The notes under the pieces are model-generated. The model was given only the letters and a program-made list of their open reading frames with translations. It was not told where the DNA came from and did no database searches. From Curtobacterium aurantiacum (GTDB lineage: Bacteria; Actinomycetota; Actinomycetes; Actinomycetales; Microbacteriaceae), in assembly GCF_018598555.1 (NCBI RefSeq), contig NZ_JAHEWN010000007.1:1-64000 (forward strand): a stretch of 64,000 bases of DNA, written 5' to 3'. Both the position numbers and the translations under genes were made by a program. Below are positions 14,478 through 23,857 of this stretch, one piece after another (position 1 is the stretch's first letter; each line of letters begins with the position of its first letter).

Positions 14478-15329
14478 TCAGCTCCGGAGTGCGAACGCCG
14501 ACTCGTAGAGGCACACCGACGCGGCCGTGGCGAGGTTCATCGACTCCGCCTGCCCGTAGATCGGTACCTTCACGGCGCGGTCGACGAGCGCCAGGTCGTC
14601 GGCGGTGAGGCCGCGAGCCTCATTGCCGAAGACCCACGCGGTCGGGCCGTCGAGCATCCCCTCGGCGCGGACCACGGGCAGGTCGTCGCCGGAGACGTCG
14701 GCCGCGAGCACCGTGTAGCCGACGGCCTTCGCTCGCTCGATCGTGTCCGCCAGGGTCACTCCGACGGACACCGGGACGTGGAACAGGGACCCGGTCGTCG
14801 ACCGGACGACCTTCGGGTTGTACGGGTCGACCGAGCGTCCGGTCAGCACCACCGCGTCGGCGCCGGCCGCGTCGGCGGCACGGATGATCGTGCCGGCGTT
14901 CCCCGGGTCCCGCACCTCTTCGAGGATGGCGACCAGTCCCGGCAACGCGGCCTGCTCGTCGGACGCATCACGGGCCTCCAGGTCGGCGGCAGCCGCAGCA
15001 CGGTCGGGGAAGACGTCCTTCACCGACGTCGGGAACTGCTGGCACACCGCGACCACGCCCTGCGGGGTGACCGTGTCGGCCATCGCGTCGAGCACCTGCT
15101 CCGTGACGAACCACGTGTCCACCGGCGCGTCGTCCAGGCCGTAGCGGGACGCGGCGGTCGGGGTCACGTACAGCTCGCGCAGGAGCTCCGGCGCATACTC
15201 CAGCGCTTCACGGACCGCCTGGGGTCCTTCCAGCAGGAACAGACCGGTCTCGGCCCGGACGTCCTTCTTGGCCAGGGCCGCAACGGCCTTCACGCGTCCG
15301 GCACGGGGGTTCTCGAGGAGATCGCTCAC
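14478..15329 (-). CDS. TrmH/SpoU-family RNA 2'-O-ribose methyltransferase
   Basis: Probably methylates a ribose in rRNA or tRNA. The 283-aa protein has the N-terminal substrate-binding part (FLLEGPQAVREAL) and a SPOUT knot: DPGNAGTIIRAADAAGA, then VFGNEARGL, then VKVPIYGQAESMNLATAASVCLYE, where SAM binds in the knot. A longer acidic insert lies around residues 105-120. Start is GTG at 15329. The gene sits between rplT and pheS, a common actinobacterial arrangement. The exact target nucleotide cannot be read from the sequence. Confidence 0.9.
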   Translation of the reverse strand: MSDLLENPRAGRVKAVAALAKKDVRAETGLFLLEGPQAVREALEYAPELLRELYVTPTAASRYGLDDAPVDTWFVTEQVLDAMADTVTPQGVVAVCQQFPTSVKDVFPDRAAAAADLEARDASDEQAALPGLVAILEEVRDPGNAGTIIRAADAAGADAVVLTGRSVDPYNPKVVRSTTGSLFHVPVSVGVTLADTIERAKAVGYTVLAADVSGDDLPVVRAEGMLDGPTAWVFGNEARGLTADDLALVDRAVKVPIYGQAESMNLATAASVCLYESAFALRS

Positions 15330-15350
15330 GACCCAAGTCTAGGAACGACG

Positions 15351-15376
15351 AAACCCCCGCCGTGCGGCGGGGGTTT
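15351..15376 (-). terminator. Terminator after rplT
   Basis: A perfect 12-bp stem AAACCCCCGCCG / CGGCGGGGGTTT with a 2-nt centre lies 19 nt past the rplT stop. T-runs flank both sides, so it could act in both directions. It isolates infC-rpmI-rplT from the methyltransferase gene. Confidence 0.85.
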
Positions 15377-15394
15377 CGCGAGCAGAAGAACTGA

Positions 15395-15778
15395 CTACGC
15401 AGCCTTCGGGGCCGAGGTGTCGGCCGGGAGGGCCTTCTTCGCGGTCTCGACGAGCGCGGTGAAGGTCTCGGGGTTGTTCACCGCGAGGTCGGCGAGGATG
15501 CGACGGTCGACCTCGACGCCGGCCAGGTTCAGACCCTGGATGAGGCGGTTGTAGGTCAGGCCGTTCGCACGGGACGCAGCGTTGATGCGCTGGATCCAGA
15601 GGCGACGGAACTCGCCCTTCTTCGCGTGACGGTCGCGGTACGCGTAGACGAGGGAGTGGGTGACCTGCTCCTTGGCCTTGCGGTACAGGCGCGAACGCTG
15701 GCCGCGGTAGCCCTCGGCGCGTTCGAGGATGACGCGGCGCTTCTTGGCGGCGTTGACCGCTCTCTTTACTCGTGCCAT
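15395..15778 (-). CDS. rplT: 50S ribosomal protein L20
   Basis: Early-assembly 23S rRNA-binding protein. The 127-aa sequence [15 protein letters not shown], with the [10 protein letters not shown] and [17 protein letters not shown] segments, is a full-length match. It is the last gene of the infC-rpmI-rplT operon, 28 nt after rpmI. In several bacteria L20 represses this operon by binding its mRNA; that is family knowledge, not seen here. Confidence 0.97.
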   Translation of the reverse strand: MARVKRAVNAAKKRRVILERAEGYRGQRSRLYRKAKEQVTHSLVYAYRDRHAKKGEFRRLWIQRINAASRANGLTYNRLIQGLNLAGVEVDRRILADLAVNNPETFTALVETAKKALPADTSAPKAA

Positions 15779-15806
15779 TGCACTATTCCTTTACGATCTG
15801 CGGGGC

Positions 15807-16001
15807 TCAGTGGCCGAGGAGCTTCTTGACGTTCTTCGCGTCACCCTTGGAGAGGACCTGGTCCTCGTTCAGGCGGGCCTTGCGCTTGGAGCTCTTGACC
15901 TCGAGGTTGTGACGCATACCGGCCTGCTGCTTCATGATCTTGCCGGTACCGGTGACCTTGAAGCGCTTCTTCGACCCGGAGTGGGTCTTCTGCTTGGGCA
16001 T
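15807..16001 (-). CDS. rpmI: 50S ribosomal protein L35
   Basis: Small basic ribosomal protein, 64 aa, [15 protein letters not shown] at the N-terminus and lysine/arginine-rich throughout. Middle gene of the infC operon, 60 nt after infC, with a GGAAAGG ribosome site. Confidence 0.97.
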   Translation of the reverse strand: MPKQKTHSGSKKRFKVTGTGKIMKQQAGMRHNLEVKSSKRKARLNEDQVLSKGDAKNVKKLLGH

Positions 16002-16061
16002 GGTGGTGCCTTTCCGTGGGATGGATGGGGGGCCGCGTCGTTGCGGGGTCGGTCCGGGGAC

Positions 16062-16721
<660 letters not shown>

Positions 16722-16736
16722 GCGGAGCTCCTTCAA

Positions 16737-17050
16737 TCAGGTGGTGGCCGTCCGGGACGTTTGCCCTGGACGACAGCACGAGAGAGGAGATCTGACGCAC
16801 GGGATGTCGACCCGTTCGGCAGCCGCCCTGCGTCGGACCCGTGGGATCCGACCGACGAGTGCAACACGTGCACTCGCGGAGCGGTGGTGACCCGGTAGCC
16901 TGGTGGAACGCGGCCGCGGGTGGGAGAGACTCCTCTTTCGTGACACCGTCCGGGTGTTGTCAGGGATCGTGACGTCAGGAGAACCGACGTCAAGGGAACT
17001 GACGGCACACGGACAGCATCTGCCGCGAGCAAGCCTAGCAGAGGAGCACC
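16737..17050. other. Intergenic region between divergent infC and DUF1844 genes
   Basis: This 314-nt gap carries no credible gene. It must hold promoters for both directions. On the minus strand TTGACG near 16990 is a possible infC -35 box without a convincing -10 partner. GACGTC occurs twice nearby on the minus strand. The long distance to infC suggests a structured 5' leader, as in other infC operons, but no clear hairpin or riboswitch was recognised. Confidence 0.4.
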
Positions 17051-17401
17051 GTGAGCGACACCCCGATCGACGACACCGGCATCGACGCCGCCAGGGACAT
17101 CGCGGAGGTGCCGGCGGTCGAACTCATCAACACCGTTGCGGTGCACCTGCTCAGTGCCGCGGCCGTGAAGGTCGGCCTGGCCGACGACCCGCAGGAGCAG
17201 ACCGACCTGGACGAGGCGCGGAAGCTCATCACCGCACTGGCCGGCCTGGTCACCGCCGCCGCGACCGAGATCGGCGACCACCACGCCCGTCCGCTCCGCG
17301 ACGGGCTGCGGTCGCTGCAGCTCGCCTTCCGCGAGGCGTCGGCGATCCCCGACGCCATCGGCGCCGGGCCGGGCGAGAAGTACACGGGCCCCGTCAACTA
17401 G
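17051..17401 (+). CDS. DUF1844 family protein
   Basis: A 116-aa cytoplasmic protein of unknown function. The core VPAVELINTVAVHLLSAAAVK then DLDEARKLITALAGLV is the DUF1844 pattern often found beside infC in actinobacteria. GTG start with an AGAGGAG ribosome site 4 nt before it. Ends tail-to-tail with the maltokinase gene, separated by a 48-bp perfect palindrome. Confidence 0.85.
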   Translation: MSDTPIDDTGIDAARDIAEVPAVELINTVAVHLLSAAAVKVGLADDPQEQTDLDEARKLITALAGLVTAAATEIGDHHARPLRDGLRSLQLAFREASAIPDAIGAGPGEKYTGPVN

Positions 17402-17416
17402 ACGACGTCACCCGAT

Positions 17417-17464
17417 GACGGACGGGAGGCACGGTGCCAGCTGGCACCGTGCCTCCCGTCCGTC
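17417..17464. terminator. 48-bp perfect palindrome, bidirectional terminator (copy A)
   Basis: Two 22-bp arms, beginning GACGGACGGGAGGCACGG, pair perfectly around an AGCT loop. It lies between convergent DUF1844 and maltokinase genes. It differs by one base pair from the palindrome at 25441-25488, so it belongs to a repeat family. Confidence 0.8.
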
Positions 17465-17476
17465 GGTGGGCCGCGT

Positions 17477-18790
17477 TCAGGACCCGCTGCGGCCGACCAG
17501 GCGCGCGACGGCCGCGAGCGGGATGCCGACCCAGTCGGGTCGGTTGCGGGTCTCGTAGACGACCTCGTAGACCGCCTTGTCGAGCTCGAAGGCGTCGAGG
17601 AGTGCGCTGTGGGCGGCGAGGTCCGCGCCGGTCCCACGCTGGTATCCGTCGAGGAACCGTCGGCGTGCCTTCTCCGCCCAGGCTGCTGCGTCGACCGGTT
17701 CGGCGTCGTGCGCCAGGGCACCGGCGACGTAGTCGAAGGAGCGGAGCATGCCCGCGACGTCGCGCAGGGTGACGTCGGGCAACGAGCGTTCGTCGAGCGG
17801 GCGGAGGGGTTCGCCCTCGAAGTCGAGGAAGACCCAGCCGCGGGGCTCCGGGGCCGACAGGACCTGCCCGAGGTGCAGGTCGCCGTGGATGCGCTGCAGG
17901 TCCGGCCAGGTCGCGTCGGCGGCACGGGCGTAGACCGCGCGGATGGCGTCGGCGTGGTCGGCGACGGCGGGTGCCTCGCGGGCCGCGGTGTCGAGGCGGG
18001 CGTGCATCGTCGCGACGGCCGTGTCGCGTCGTCCCGCGTCGGCCGGCTCGGTCGGCAGGGCTCGGGCGAGGGTCCGGTGCACCTCGGCGAGCGCGGTGCC
18101 GAGTCGCTCGGCCCGGTCGCCGAACGGCGTGCCTGCCTGCGCCTCCTGCAGTGCGACGCGCCAGGCGTCGTCGAGTCCGGGCAGGAACTCCTGGGCGAAG
18201 GCGAGGTGTCCGGTCGCCGTGCCGTCGGGGCGTCCGACGTCGGGCCAGTCGGCACGGAGGGCGCCGTAGACCCGTGGCACGCGCGCACTGCCCGCTGCGG
18301 TGAGGGCGAGCTGCGTGGTCACGTCCGGGTTGTCGCCGTGGTGCAGCACGCGGAAGACCTTGATGATGACGCGGTCGCCGGACTCGGTGTCGCAGATGAC
18401 CGAGGTGTTGGACTGCTCACCCGTGAGGACGCGGGCTGCGGTGACCCGGCCGATCGGGGTGAGACTGTCGGGTGCCGCGTCGATGCGTGCGGCGAGCGCC
18501 GAGACCCATGCGAGATCGGTGGTGGCGTCGACGACCGTGCCGTCGGGGCCGCTCGTGGTCGGTGACTGGTAGAGCACGGGCACCGCGGGGGCGTCGTCGA
18601 GCACCAGGCGGGTCCCGTCGTCGGTCGAGATGGTGCGGAGGCGTGGCACGGACCCCTTCGAGGCGTACCACCGGCGGTCGGCGATCCAGGACTCGAGGTC
18701 GCGGTCGCTCGGCTGACCGGTGTCGGCGGTGGTGTCGGCGGTGGTGTCGGGGGCGGTGGTGTCGGGGGCGCTGCGTGCTCCGTCGCTCAT
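17477..18790 (-). CDS. mak: Maltokinase-like phosphotransferase
   Basis: Expected to phosphorylate maltose to maltose 1-phosphate, the donor for GlgE-type glucan synthesis. The 437-aa protein has an N-terminal cap (WIADRRWYASKG, near residue 35) and a kinase lobe with VIIKVFRVL, the catalytic HGDLHLGQVL and the metal motif FLDFEGEPLRPL, matching maltokinase rather than generic aminoglycoside kinases. The N-terminus holds a Thr/Asp-rich tandem repeat (APDTT/ADTT) from a GTGTCGGCGGTG-type DNA repeat at 18720-18770. No treS or glgE lies nearby. Start ATG at 18790 has a -10 box TAGGTT 7 nt before it. Confidence 0.8.
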   Translation of the reverse strand: MSDGARSAPDTTAPDTTADTTADTGQPSDRDLESWIADRRWYASKGSVPRLRTISTDDGTRLVLDDAPAVPVLYQSPTTSGPDGTVVDATTDLAWVSALAARIDAAPDSLTPIGRVTAARVLTGEQSNTSVICDTESGDRVIIKVFRVLHHGDNPDVTTQLALTAAGSARVPRVYGALRADWPDVGRPDGTATGHLAFAQEFLPGLDDAWRVALQEAQAGTPFGDRAERLGTALAEVHRTLARALPTEPADAGRRDTAVATMHARLDTAAREAPAVADHADAIRAVYARAADATWPDLQRIHGDLHLGQVLSAPEPRGWVFLDFEGEPLRPLDERSLPDVTLRDVAGMLRSFDYVAGALAHDAEPVDAAAWAEKARRRFLDGYQRGTGADLAAHSALLDAFELDKAVYEVVYETRNRPDWVGIPLAAVARLVGRSGS

Positions 18791-18797
18791 GCAGCGG

Positions 18798-18803
18798 AAC
18801 CTA
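18798..18803 (-). promoter_or_regulatory. -10 box of the maltokinase gene (leaderless)
   Basis: TAGGTT on the minus strand ends 7 nt before the ATG at 18790. No clear -35 box. Confidence 0.4.
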
Positions 18804-18918
18804 CGCGCCGGGGGCTGTCGAGGTGCCGAGTCCTCCACAGGACGCGCTGCGGAGCGCGGGGTCCACAGGACGCCGCTCCCCCCGTTCCGACACGGGCGCA
18901 TCGGACGACACTTGCGGC

Positions 18919-20400
18919 ATGCCTCGCTCCGATGCCGCTCCTCCTCTCGCCGCCGACCCCGAGCTCACCGACCCCGTGCTCATCGACCCCCGCCGGACCT
19001 GGCGGGTCCTCGACGACCGCCGGCTCCCCGCGCTCGAGCCCTTCGCCGCCGATGTGCGTCGGTACGGACCCGTGACGGTGCGCGAGACGGTGTGGGACGC
19101 CGAGGACCGGGTGCTCGCGGCCGAGGGGGTCGTGCTCACACGGTCGTCCGACGGCACCTGGAGCATCGACCGGGGCCCGGACTCGGACGGTCCGGAACCT
19201 CTGGCGGGCGAGCCCGACACTCCCCCGCGGGTGGCCGTCGAGGTGTTCCTGCGTGGCCGTGCGCTCCGGACGGTCCTGGTCCGGGACACCACCACGAGCC
19301 TCGTGACGCTCCGTGGCGGGGACGGACGGGTCCGGGCCGAGATCGCGGACGTCCGCGTGGACGACGGCGACCCGGACACCACCGTCCTGCGGTCGGCCCG
19401 GTGGTGGGCCCTGACGGTCGACGGCCGCGAAAGCGCCACAGCACGAGCGGCCGAACGAGCGCTGCACGATGCGGCGACCGACCCGGTGGACGTCCCATCG
19501 GTCGCGCTCCCCCGCGGGCCCGAGCCCGCCCCGGAACGACGCGGTGGTCGAGCGAAGCGTCCCCGGTCGGACACGGCGGCCGGGTTCGTGCTGCGGGTGC
19601 TCGACGCGCTGCGGAACGACCTCGTCGCAGTGGAGCCCCGGGTCCGGATCGACGAGCACGAGGCCGTCCACGACCTGCGGAAGGTGGTGCGCCGCCTGCG
19701 GAGCGTGCTCGCCGCGTTCCGGGGTGCACTCGACCGCCAGGCGACCGAATCCCTGCGGGCGTCCCTCGCCGAGATCGGCCGGACGGCGGGGACGGCACGC
19801 GACGCCGAGGTGCTGCACGCGGGGCTGCCCCGTTCGGCGGCACGGGCACCCGCCGGCTACGTCGACGCCGAGACCCTGCACCGCGTCGACTCGGAGACCG
19901 CCGAACGCCGCAGCACCACTGCGGCGGAACTCCGGCGCGCCCTGGACTCCGAGGCGTGGTTCCGGACCCTCGACGCCCTCGACGACCTGCTGCTGCGGGC
20001 CCCGGCCGGGCCGCACGGTGACGAGGACGCGACGGTGTTCACCACGAGGCGGATCCGGCACGAACGGGCACGGGTCGGTCGGCAGCTGGGTGATGCCGAC
20101 GACGACCTCGAGACCCTGCACGAGATCCGGAAGGCCGCTCGCCGGTTGCGGTACGCGTTGCAGGCCGCGGGCGACCTGCCCGACGTCGGGAAGCGCCGGC
20201 TCGGTCGGCTGCGGCGGGTCCAGGAGACGCTGGGCGAGACGCTCGACGCCGCACACGCCGCCGACGCGTACCGACGGTCGGCTGCGGTGGCGGCGCAGGA
20301 CGGCGTGGACACGTTCGGGTACGGAGCGCTGGCGACGGCCGAGCACGCCGCCCTCGGACAGGGCATCCAGCGGTCGTGGAGGGTGCTCGCGCGGCTCTGA
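18919..20400 (+). CDS. CYTH and CHAD domain protein
   Basis: A 493-aa two-domain cytoplasmic protein. The N-terminal half (about 1-215) looks like a CYTH triphosphate-tunnel domain with YGPVTVRETVWDAED and VEVFLRGRALRTVLVR. The C-terminal half (about 225-490) is a CHAD helical domain with HDLRKVVRRLRSVLAAFR and its second repeat HEIRKAARRLRYALQAAG. CHAD domains bind polyphosphate; CYTH domains hydrolyse inorganic polyphosphates or triphosphates in related proteins. The start ATG at 18919 was chosen because upstream codons overlap the divergent maltokinase promoter. Confidence 0.85.
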   Translation: MPRSDAAPPLAADPELTDPVLIDPRRTWRVLDDRRLPALEPFAADVRRYGPVTVRETVWDAEDRVLAAEGVVLTRSSDGTWSIDRGPDSDGPEPLAGEPDTPPRVAVEVFLRGRALRTVLVRDTTTSLVTLRGGDGRVRAEIADVRVDDGDPDTTVLRSARWWALTVDGRESATARAAERALHDAATDPVDVPSVALPRGPEPAPERRGGRAKRPRSDTAAGFVLRVLDALRNDLVAVEPRVRIDEHEAVHDLRKVVRRLRSVLAAFRGALDRQATESLRASLAEIGRTAGTARDAEVLHAGLPRSAARAPAGYVDAETLHRVDSETAERRSTTAAELRRALDSEAWFRTLDALDDLLLRAPAGPHGDEDATVFTTRRIRHERARVGRQLGDADDDLETLHEIRKAARRLRYALQAAGDLPDVGKRRLGRLRRVQETLGETLDAAHAADAYRRSAAVAAQDGVDTFGYGALATAEHAALGQGIQRSWRVLARL

Positions 20401-20451
20401 TGTTGAACGGGACTGGTTCCTGAACGGAGTGCTCGCGATCGCGCGGCCCTC

Positions 20452-20467
20452 TTTACAACGATGTACC
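20452..20467 (+). promoter_or_regulatory. Possible LacI-type operator before the GH2 gene
   Basis: TTTACAACGATGTACC is an imperfect inverted repeat around a central CG, the layout of LacI-family operators, and lies 19 nt before the GH2 start. No LacI gene is seen nearby, so the regulator is unknown. Confidence 0.3.
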
Positions 20468-20486
20468 AGCACGGGAGCATGGAGCC

Positions 20487-22367
20487 ATGAGCACGCTCGA
20501 CGGCACCGTGGCCGCACCTGACTCCGCTTCCGCCCCCGGCCTCCCCCTCGCATCGCGGCAGGACGGCACGTACCCCCGGCCGCAGATGCTCCGCACCGCG
20601 TGGGCGGACCTCGACGGCACGTGGTCGTTCCGGAACGACGGTGACGACGAGGCCTGGCGCACCGGGTTCCCGGACGCCCGCGACATCGTCGTCCCGTTCC
20701 CGCCGGAGTCACCCGCCTCGGGCATCGACGAGCCCGGCTTCCACCCCGTGGTCTGGTACTCCCGCGCGATCACCCGCTCCGAGCTCGACGCCGCCGGGTT
20801 CGGCGACGGCGCACCCCGGATCGTCCTCCACTTCGGCGCCGTCGACCACCGCGCCCGGGTCTGGATCGACGGGCAGTTCGTCGGCGCGCACGAGGGCGGC
20901 CACACCCCGTTCTCCTTCGACGTCACCGAGGCACTGGCCACCGACCCCGAGGCCGTCCACACGCTGGTGGTCCGTGCCGAGGACGACCCGCACGACCTCA
21001 CCCAGCCGCGCGGCAAGCAGGACTGGCACGAGGACGCCCACGCCATCTGGTACCGCCGCACCACCGGGATCTGGCAGACGGTCTGGCTCGAGGCCGTGCC
21101 GACCGCCTCGATCGAGTCCCTGCGCTGGACGAACGTCGACCACGCGACCATGCGCCTGACCGTCCGGCTCGGCGGACACCGAACCGGCGGCGAGCGCGTG
21201 CGCGTCGACGCCCGCTGGGACGACCGCGACGAACACCTCGCGACGGTCGAGGCCACGCTCGGCGCGACCGGGGACGAGTTCGACGTGGTCGTGCCGATCG
21301 CCCGGCAGACCAACGGGCAGGCCGAGGACGAGCTGCACTGGACCCCCGACGCGCCGCGGCTGATCGACGCCACGGTCACGCTGCTGCCCCGTGCGGACAG
21401 CGACACGGCACCCGACGCGGACCCGATCGACGCGGTCGCGAGCTACTTCGGGCTCCGGACCGTCGGGGTGGACGGCGGCGCGTTCCTGCTCAACGGCCGA
21501 CGCCACCCCGTCCGCAGCGTCCTGAACCAGGGCTACTGGCCCGAGTCGCACATCGCAGCCCCGTCACGCCAGGCCCTGCGCCGCGAGGTCGAACTCATCA
21601 AGGAGCTCGGGTTCAACGCGGCCCGCAACCACCAGAAGATCGAGGACCCGCGGTTCCTGTACTGGGCGGACCGCCTCGGGCTGCTCGTCTGGGGCGAGGC
21701 TCCCGGGGCTTACGCGTTCTCGCCGCGAGCCGTGCAGCGTCTGATGCGCGAGTGGATGGACGCCGTCGAACGCGATGCCTCGCACCCCTCGATCGTCACC
21801 TGGGTCCCCGCCAACGAGAGCTGGGGCGTGCAGCACATCGCCACCGACCCGGCGCAGCAGGCCTACGCCCGGGCCCTCGCCGACGTCACGCGGGCGCTGG
21901 ACCCGACGCGGCCGGTGATCTCGAACGACGGGTGGGAGCACACGAACTCCGACATCGTCACGATCCACGACTACGAGGGCAACGGCCCGCGGCTCGCAGC
22001 CACCTACGCGGACGACACCGCACGGACCCGGCTGCTCGGGGGGATCGGCCCGGCGGACCGCCGCATCCTGGTCGGGGGTGCCGAGGACCTCGGCCAGCCG
22101 GTCATGCTCACCGAGTTCGGCGGTGTGAACTACCAGCCGGGCGTCCAGCGCGAGGACGGCTGGGGCTACACCTCGGCCAGTGACGGCGACGACTGGGTCA
22201 CCCGCATCACCGCGCTGTACGACGCGATCCGTGCGAGCTCGTTCCTCGCCGGGTCCTGCTACACGCAACTCACCGACACCATGCAGGAGACGAACGGCCT
22301 GCTCAACGCGGACCGGTCGCCGAAGGTGCCGATCGAGCAGATCCGTCGCGCGGTCACGGGGCGCTAG
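20487..22367 (+). CDS. Glycoside hydrolase family 2 protein
   Basis: A 626-aa, probably cytoplasmic exo-glycosidase (no signal peptide) of the beta-galactosidase/beta-glucuronidase type. An N-terminal sugar-binding domain (VWIDGQFVGAHEGGHTPF) is followed by an immunoglobulin-like domain and a TIM barrel. The acid/base is E444 in WVPANESWG and the nucleophile E543 in MLTEFGG. The barrel motif GFNAARNHQKIEDPRFLYWADRLGLLVWGE is typical. Substrate is not readable. GGGAG lies 10 nt before the ATG. A terminator hairpin follows. Confidence 0.88.
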   Translation: MSTLDGTVAAPDSASAPGLPLASRQDGTYPRPQMLRTAWADLDGTWSFRNDGDDEAWRTGFPDARDIVVPFPPESPASGIDEPGFHPVVWYSRAITRSELDAAGFGDGAPRIVLHFGAVDHRARVWIDGQFVGAHEGGHTPFSFDVTEALATDPEAVHTLVVRAEDDPHDLTQPRGKQDWHEDAHAIWYRRTTGIWQTVWLEAVPTASIESLRWTNVDHATMRLTVRLGGHRTGGERVRVDARWDDRDEHLATVEATLGATGDEFDVVVPIARQTNGQAEDELHWTPDAPRLIDATVTLLPRADSDTAPDADPIDAVASYFGLRTVGVDGGAFLLNGRRHPVRSVLNQGYWPESHIAAPSRQALRREVELIKELGFNAARNHQKIEDPRFLYWADRLGLLVWGEAPGAYAFSPRAVQRLMREWMDAVERDASHPSIVTWVPANESWGVQHIATDPAQQAYARALADVTRALDPTRPVISNDGWEHTNSDIVTIHDYEGNGPRLAATYADDTARTRLLGGIGPADRRILVGGAEDLGQPVMLTEFGGVNYQPGVQREDGWGYTSASDGDDWVTRITALYDAIRASSFLAGSCYTQLTDTMQETNGLLNADRSPKVPIEQIRRAVTGR

Positions 22368-22395
22368 CCGGGAGGCCCGCACTTCGTGAGCAGGA

Positions 22396-22426
22396 ATGGT
22401 CGGGTCCGTGAGACGGATCCGACCAT
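22396..22426 (+). terminator. Terminator after the GH2 gene
   Basis: A 14-bp stem (ATGGTCGGGTCCGT / ACGGATCCGACCAT, one G-U pair) with a GAG loop lies 28 nt past the GH2 stop. Confidence 0.7.
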
Positions 22427-22516
22427 TGCTGCTCTCGAAGCACACGGGTCGGCTCGCGACGGGCGGGAGGTGGCCCGCGATGCGAGGCACGGCCTGTGGT
22501 CTGGGAGGATCGGCGG

Positions 22517-23746
22517 GTGACGAGCGTGGCGGAAGCGAGCCGAGCCTCCAGGCGGGGGTTCCGGAGCCTGCTGACCGGACGGCACAGCGCGTGGACGGCG
22601 CCGCTGTTGATCTGGGGCGCCTCGCGGGTGGTCAGCACCGTGCTGCTGGCGACGATGTACGTGCTGGCGACGGTGAGCGACTGGCCGTTCGCGTCACACC
22701 GGCAGGACCCGTCCTTCTTCACGTTCTCGGGCTCGTGGGACGCGTCGTTCTACCGGATCATCGCCGAGCACGGGTACCCCACCACGCTGCCGGTCGACGA
22801 GACCGGCCACGTGCTGCCGAATGCCTGGGCGTTCCTGCCGGTGTTCCCCGCGGTCGTGCGGGTCGTGATGACGCTGACCGGCGCGTCGTTCTGGGTCGCC
22901 GGGGTCGTGGTGGCGTTGATCGCCGGGGCCGGGGCCTGCGTGCTGCTGTACCGGCTGGTGGTCGCCGTCGGCTGCTCGCACCGGGCTCGTTGGGCGACCG
23001 CCCTGTTCGCGTTCGCGCCGACGGGGTTCCTGCTGCAGGTCGCCTACGCCGAGAGCCTGCTGCTCGTGCTGCTGTTCGGCGCGCTGCTCGCCCTCGTCCG
23101 GCGACGGTACTGGCTGATCGCGCCGCTCGGTGTCGTGGCGGCGTTCACGAAGCCGGGGGTCCTCGCGTTGGCGCTGGCACTGGCCGTGCACCTGGTCGTT
23201 CGGTGGGTCGGAGCGCGCCGGTCTGGGCAGGCTGCCGAGGTGTTCCCGTGGCGCGACCGTGCCGTGATCGTCGTGTCCGGACTCGTCGTCGCGGCCGCGG
23301 GTCTGGCGTGGCCCGTGATCGCGACGGCCGTCACCGGCCGACCGAACGCGTACCTGGACACGGAGCTGTCGTGGTGGGTGGGGTTCGTCGGCCGACAGCA
23401 CTTCGCGCCGCTGACGCCGTGGTTCACGATGGCGTCGACGTGGCTCGGGCCGCTCGGCATCGTGCTCGTCGTGGTGGTGCTCGGCGGGGCGGTGTGGTTC
23501 TTCTCGCGCAGGAACACGCGGGCCTTGGGCGCCGACGTCCTCGCGTTCACGGCGTCGTACGCGCTGTACCTGGTGGCGGTGTTCCTGCCGCAGCAGTCGT
23601 TGCCACGATTGCTCATGCCGATGGCGCCGTTGCTCGGGTCGGACGTGTTCGTCGGGACACGGCGCCGGGCGGTCACGTGGCTGGTCGTCGGCGTGTGCCT
23701 GCAGCCGGTCGCGATCGTGCTGCTGTGGTTCCTCGGCTACCCGTGA
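22517..23746 (+). CDS. PIG-V-like membrane glycosyltransferase
   Basis: A 409-aa integral membrane protein with about nine hydrophobic segments. The first extracytoplasmic loop carries SGSWDASFYRIIAEHGYP, matching the catalytic Asp region of PIG-V / GPI mannosyltransferase-2-type GT-C enzymes that use polyprenyl-phosphate sugars. Acceptor unknown. GTG at 22517 is chosen over 22496 because GGGAGG lies 8 nt before it. Ends tail-to-tail with a lipoprotein gene. Confidence 0.75.
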   Translation: MTSVAEASRASRRGFRSLLTGRHSAWTAPLLIWGASRVVSTVLLATMYVLATVSDWPFASHRQDPSFFTFSGSWDASFYRIIAEHGYPTTLPVDETGHVLPNAWAFLPVFPAVVRVVMTLTGASFWVAGVVVALIAGAGACVLLYRLVVAVGCSHRARWATALFAFAPTGFLLQVAYAESLLLVLLFGALLALVRRRYWLIAPLGVVAAFTKPGVLALALALAVHLVVRWVGARRSGQAAEVFPWRDRAVIVVSGLVVAAAGLAWPVIATAVTGRPNAYLDTELSWWVGFVGRQHFAPLTPWFTMASTWLGPLGIVLVVVVLGGAVWFFSRRNTRALGADVLAFTASYALYLVAVFLPQQSLPRLLMPMAPLLGSDVFVGTRRRAVTWLVVGVCLQPVAIVLLWFLGYP

Positions 23747-23773
23747 GCGGCGGGGCGCGGCGCGGGCTGGTCT

Positions 23774-23843
23774 GCAAGACACCGGTGTTCGCCGGTTGAA
23801 CACGCGCAGACCGCGGTGCGACGTGCGAACACCGGTGTCTTGC
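23774..23843. repeat. 70-bp palindromic intergenic repeat, copy 1
   Basis: Perfect 19-bp arms GCAAGACACCGGTGTTCGC and its reverse complement flank a 32-nt centre. A second 70-bp copy lies at 31138-31207. Both sit between convergent genes, so they may act as terminators or as REP-like elements. Confidence 0.8.
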
Positions 23844-23857
23844 GGGCGCGACGGGCG

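Noticed and set aside
16722-16736. TTG start of infC giving LKELRITDP
   Set aside because: The AAGGAG ribosome site lies inside this stretch and points to the ATC at 16721.
18787-20712. 641-aa open frame on the minus strand
   Set aside because: Opposite strand of the CYTH-CHAD gene, no motif, no ribosome site.
22367-22516. Extra gene between the GH2 and PIG-V-like genes
   Set aside because: Only a terminator hairpin and the ribosome site of the next gene are seen.
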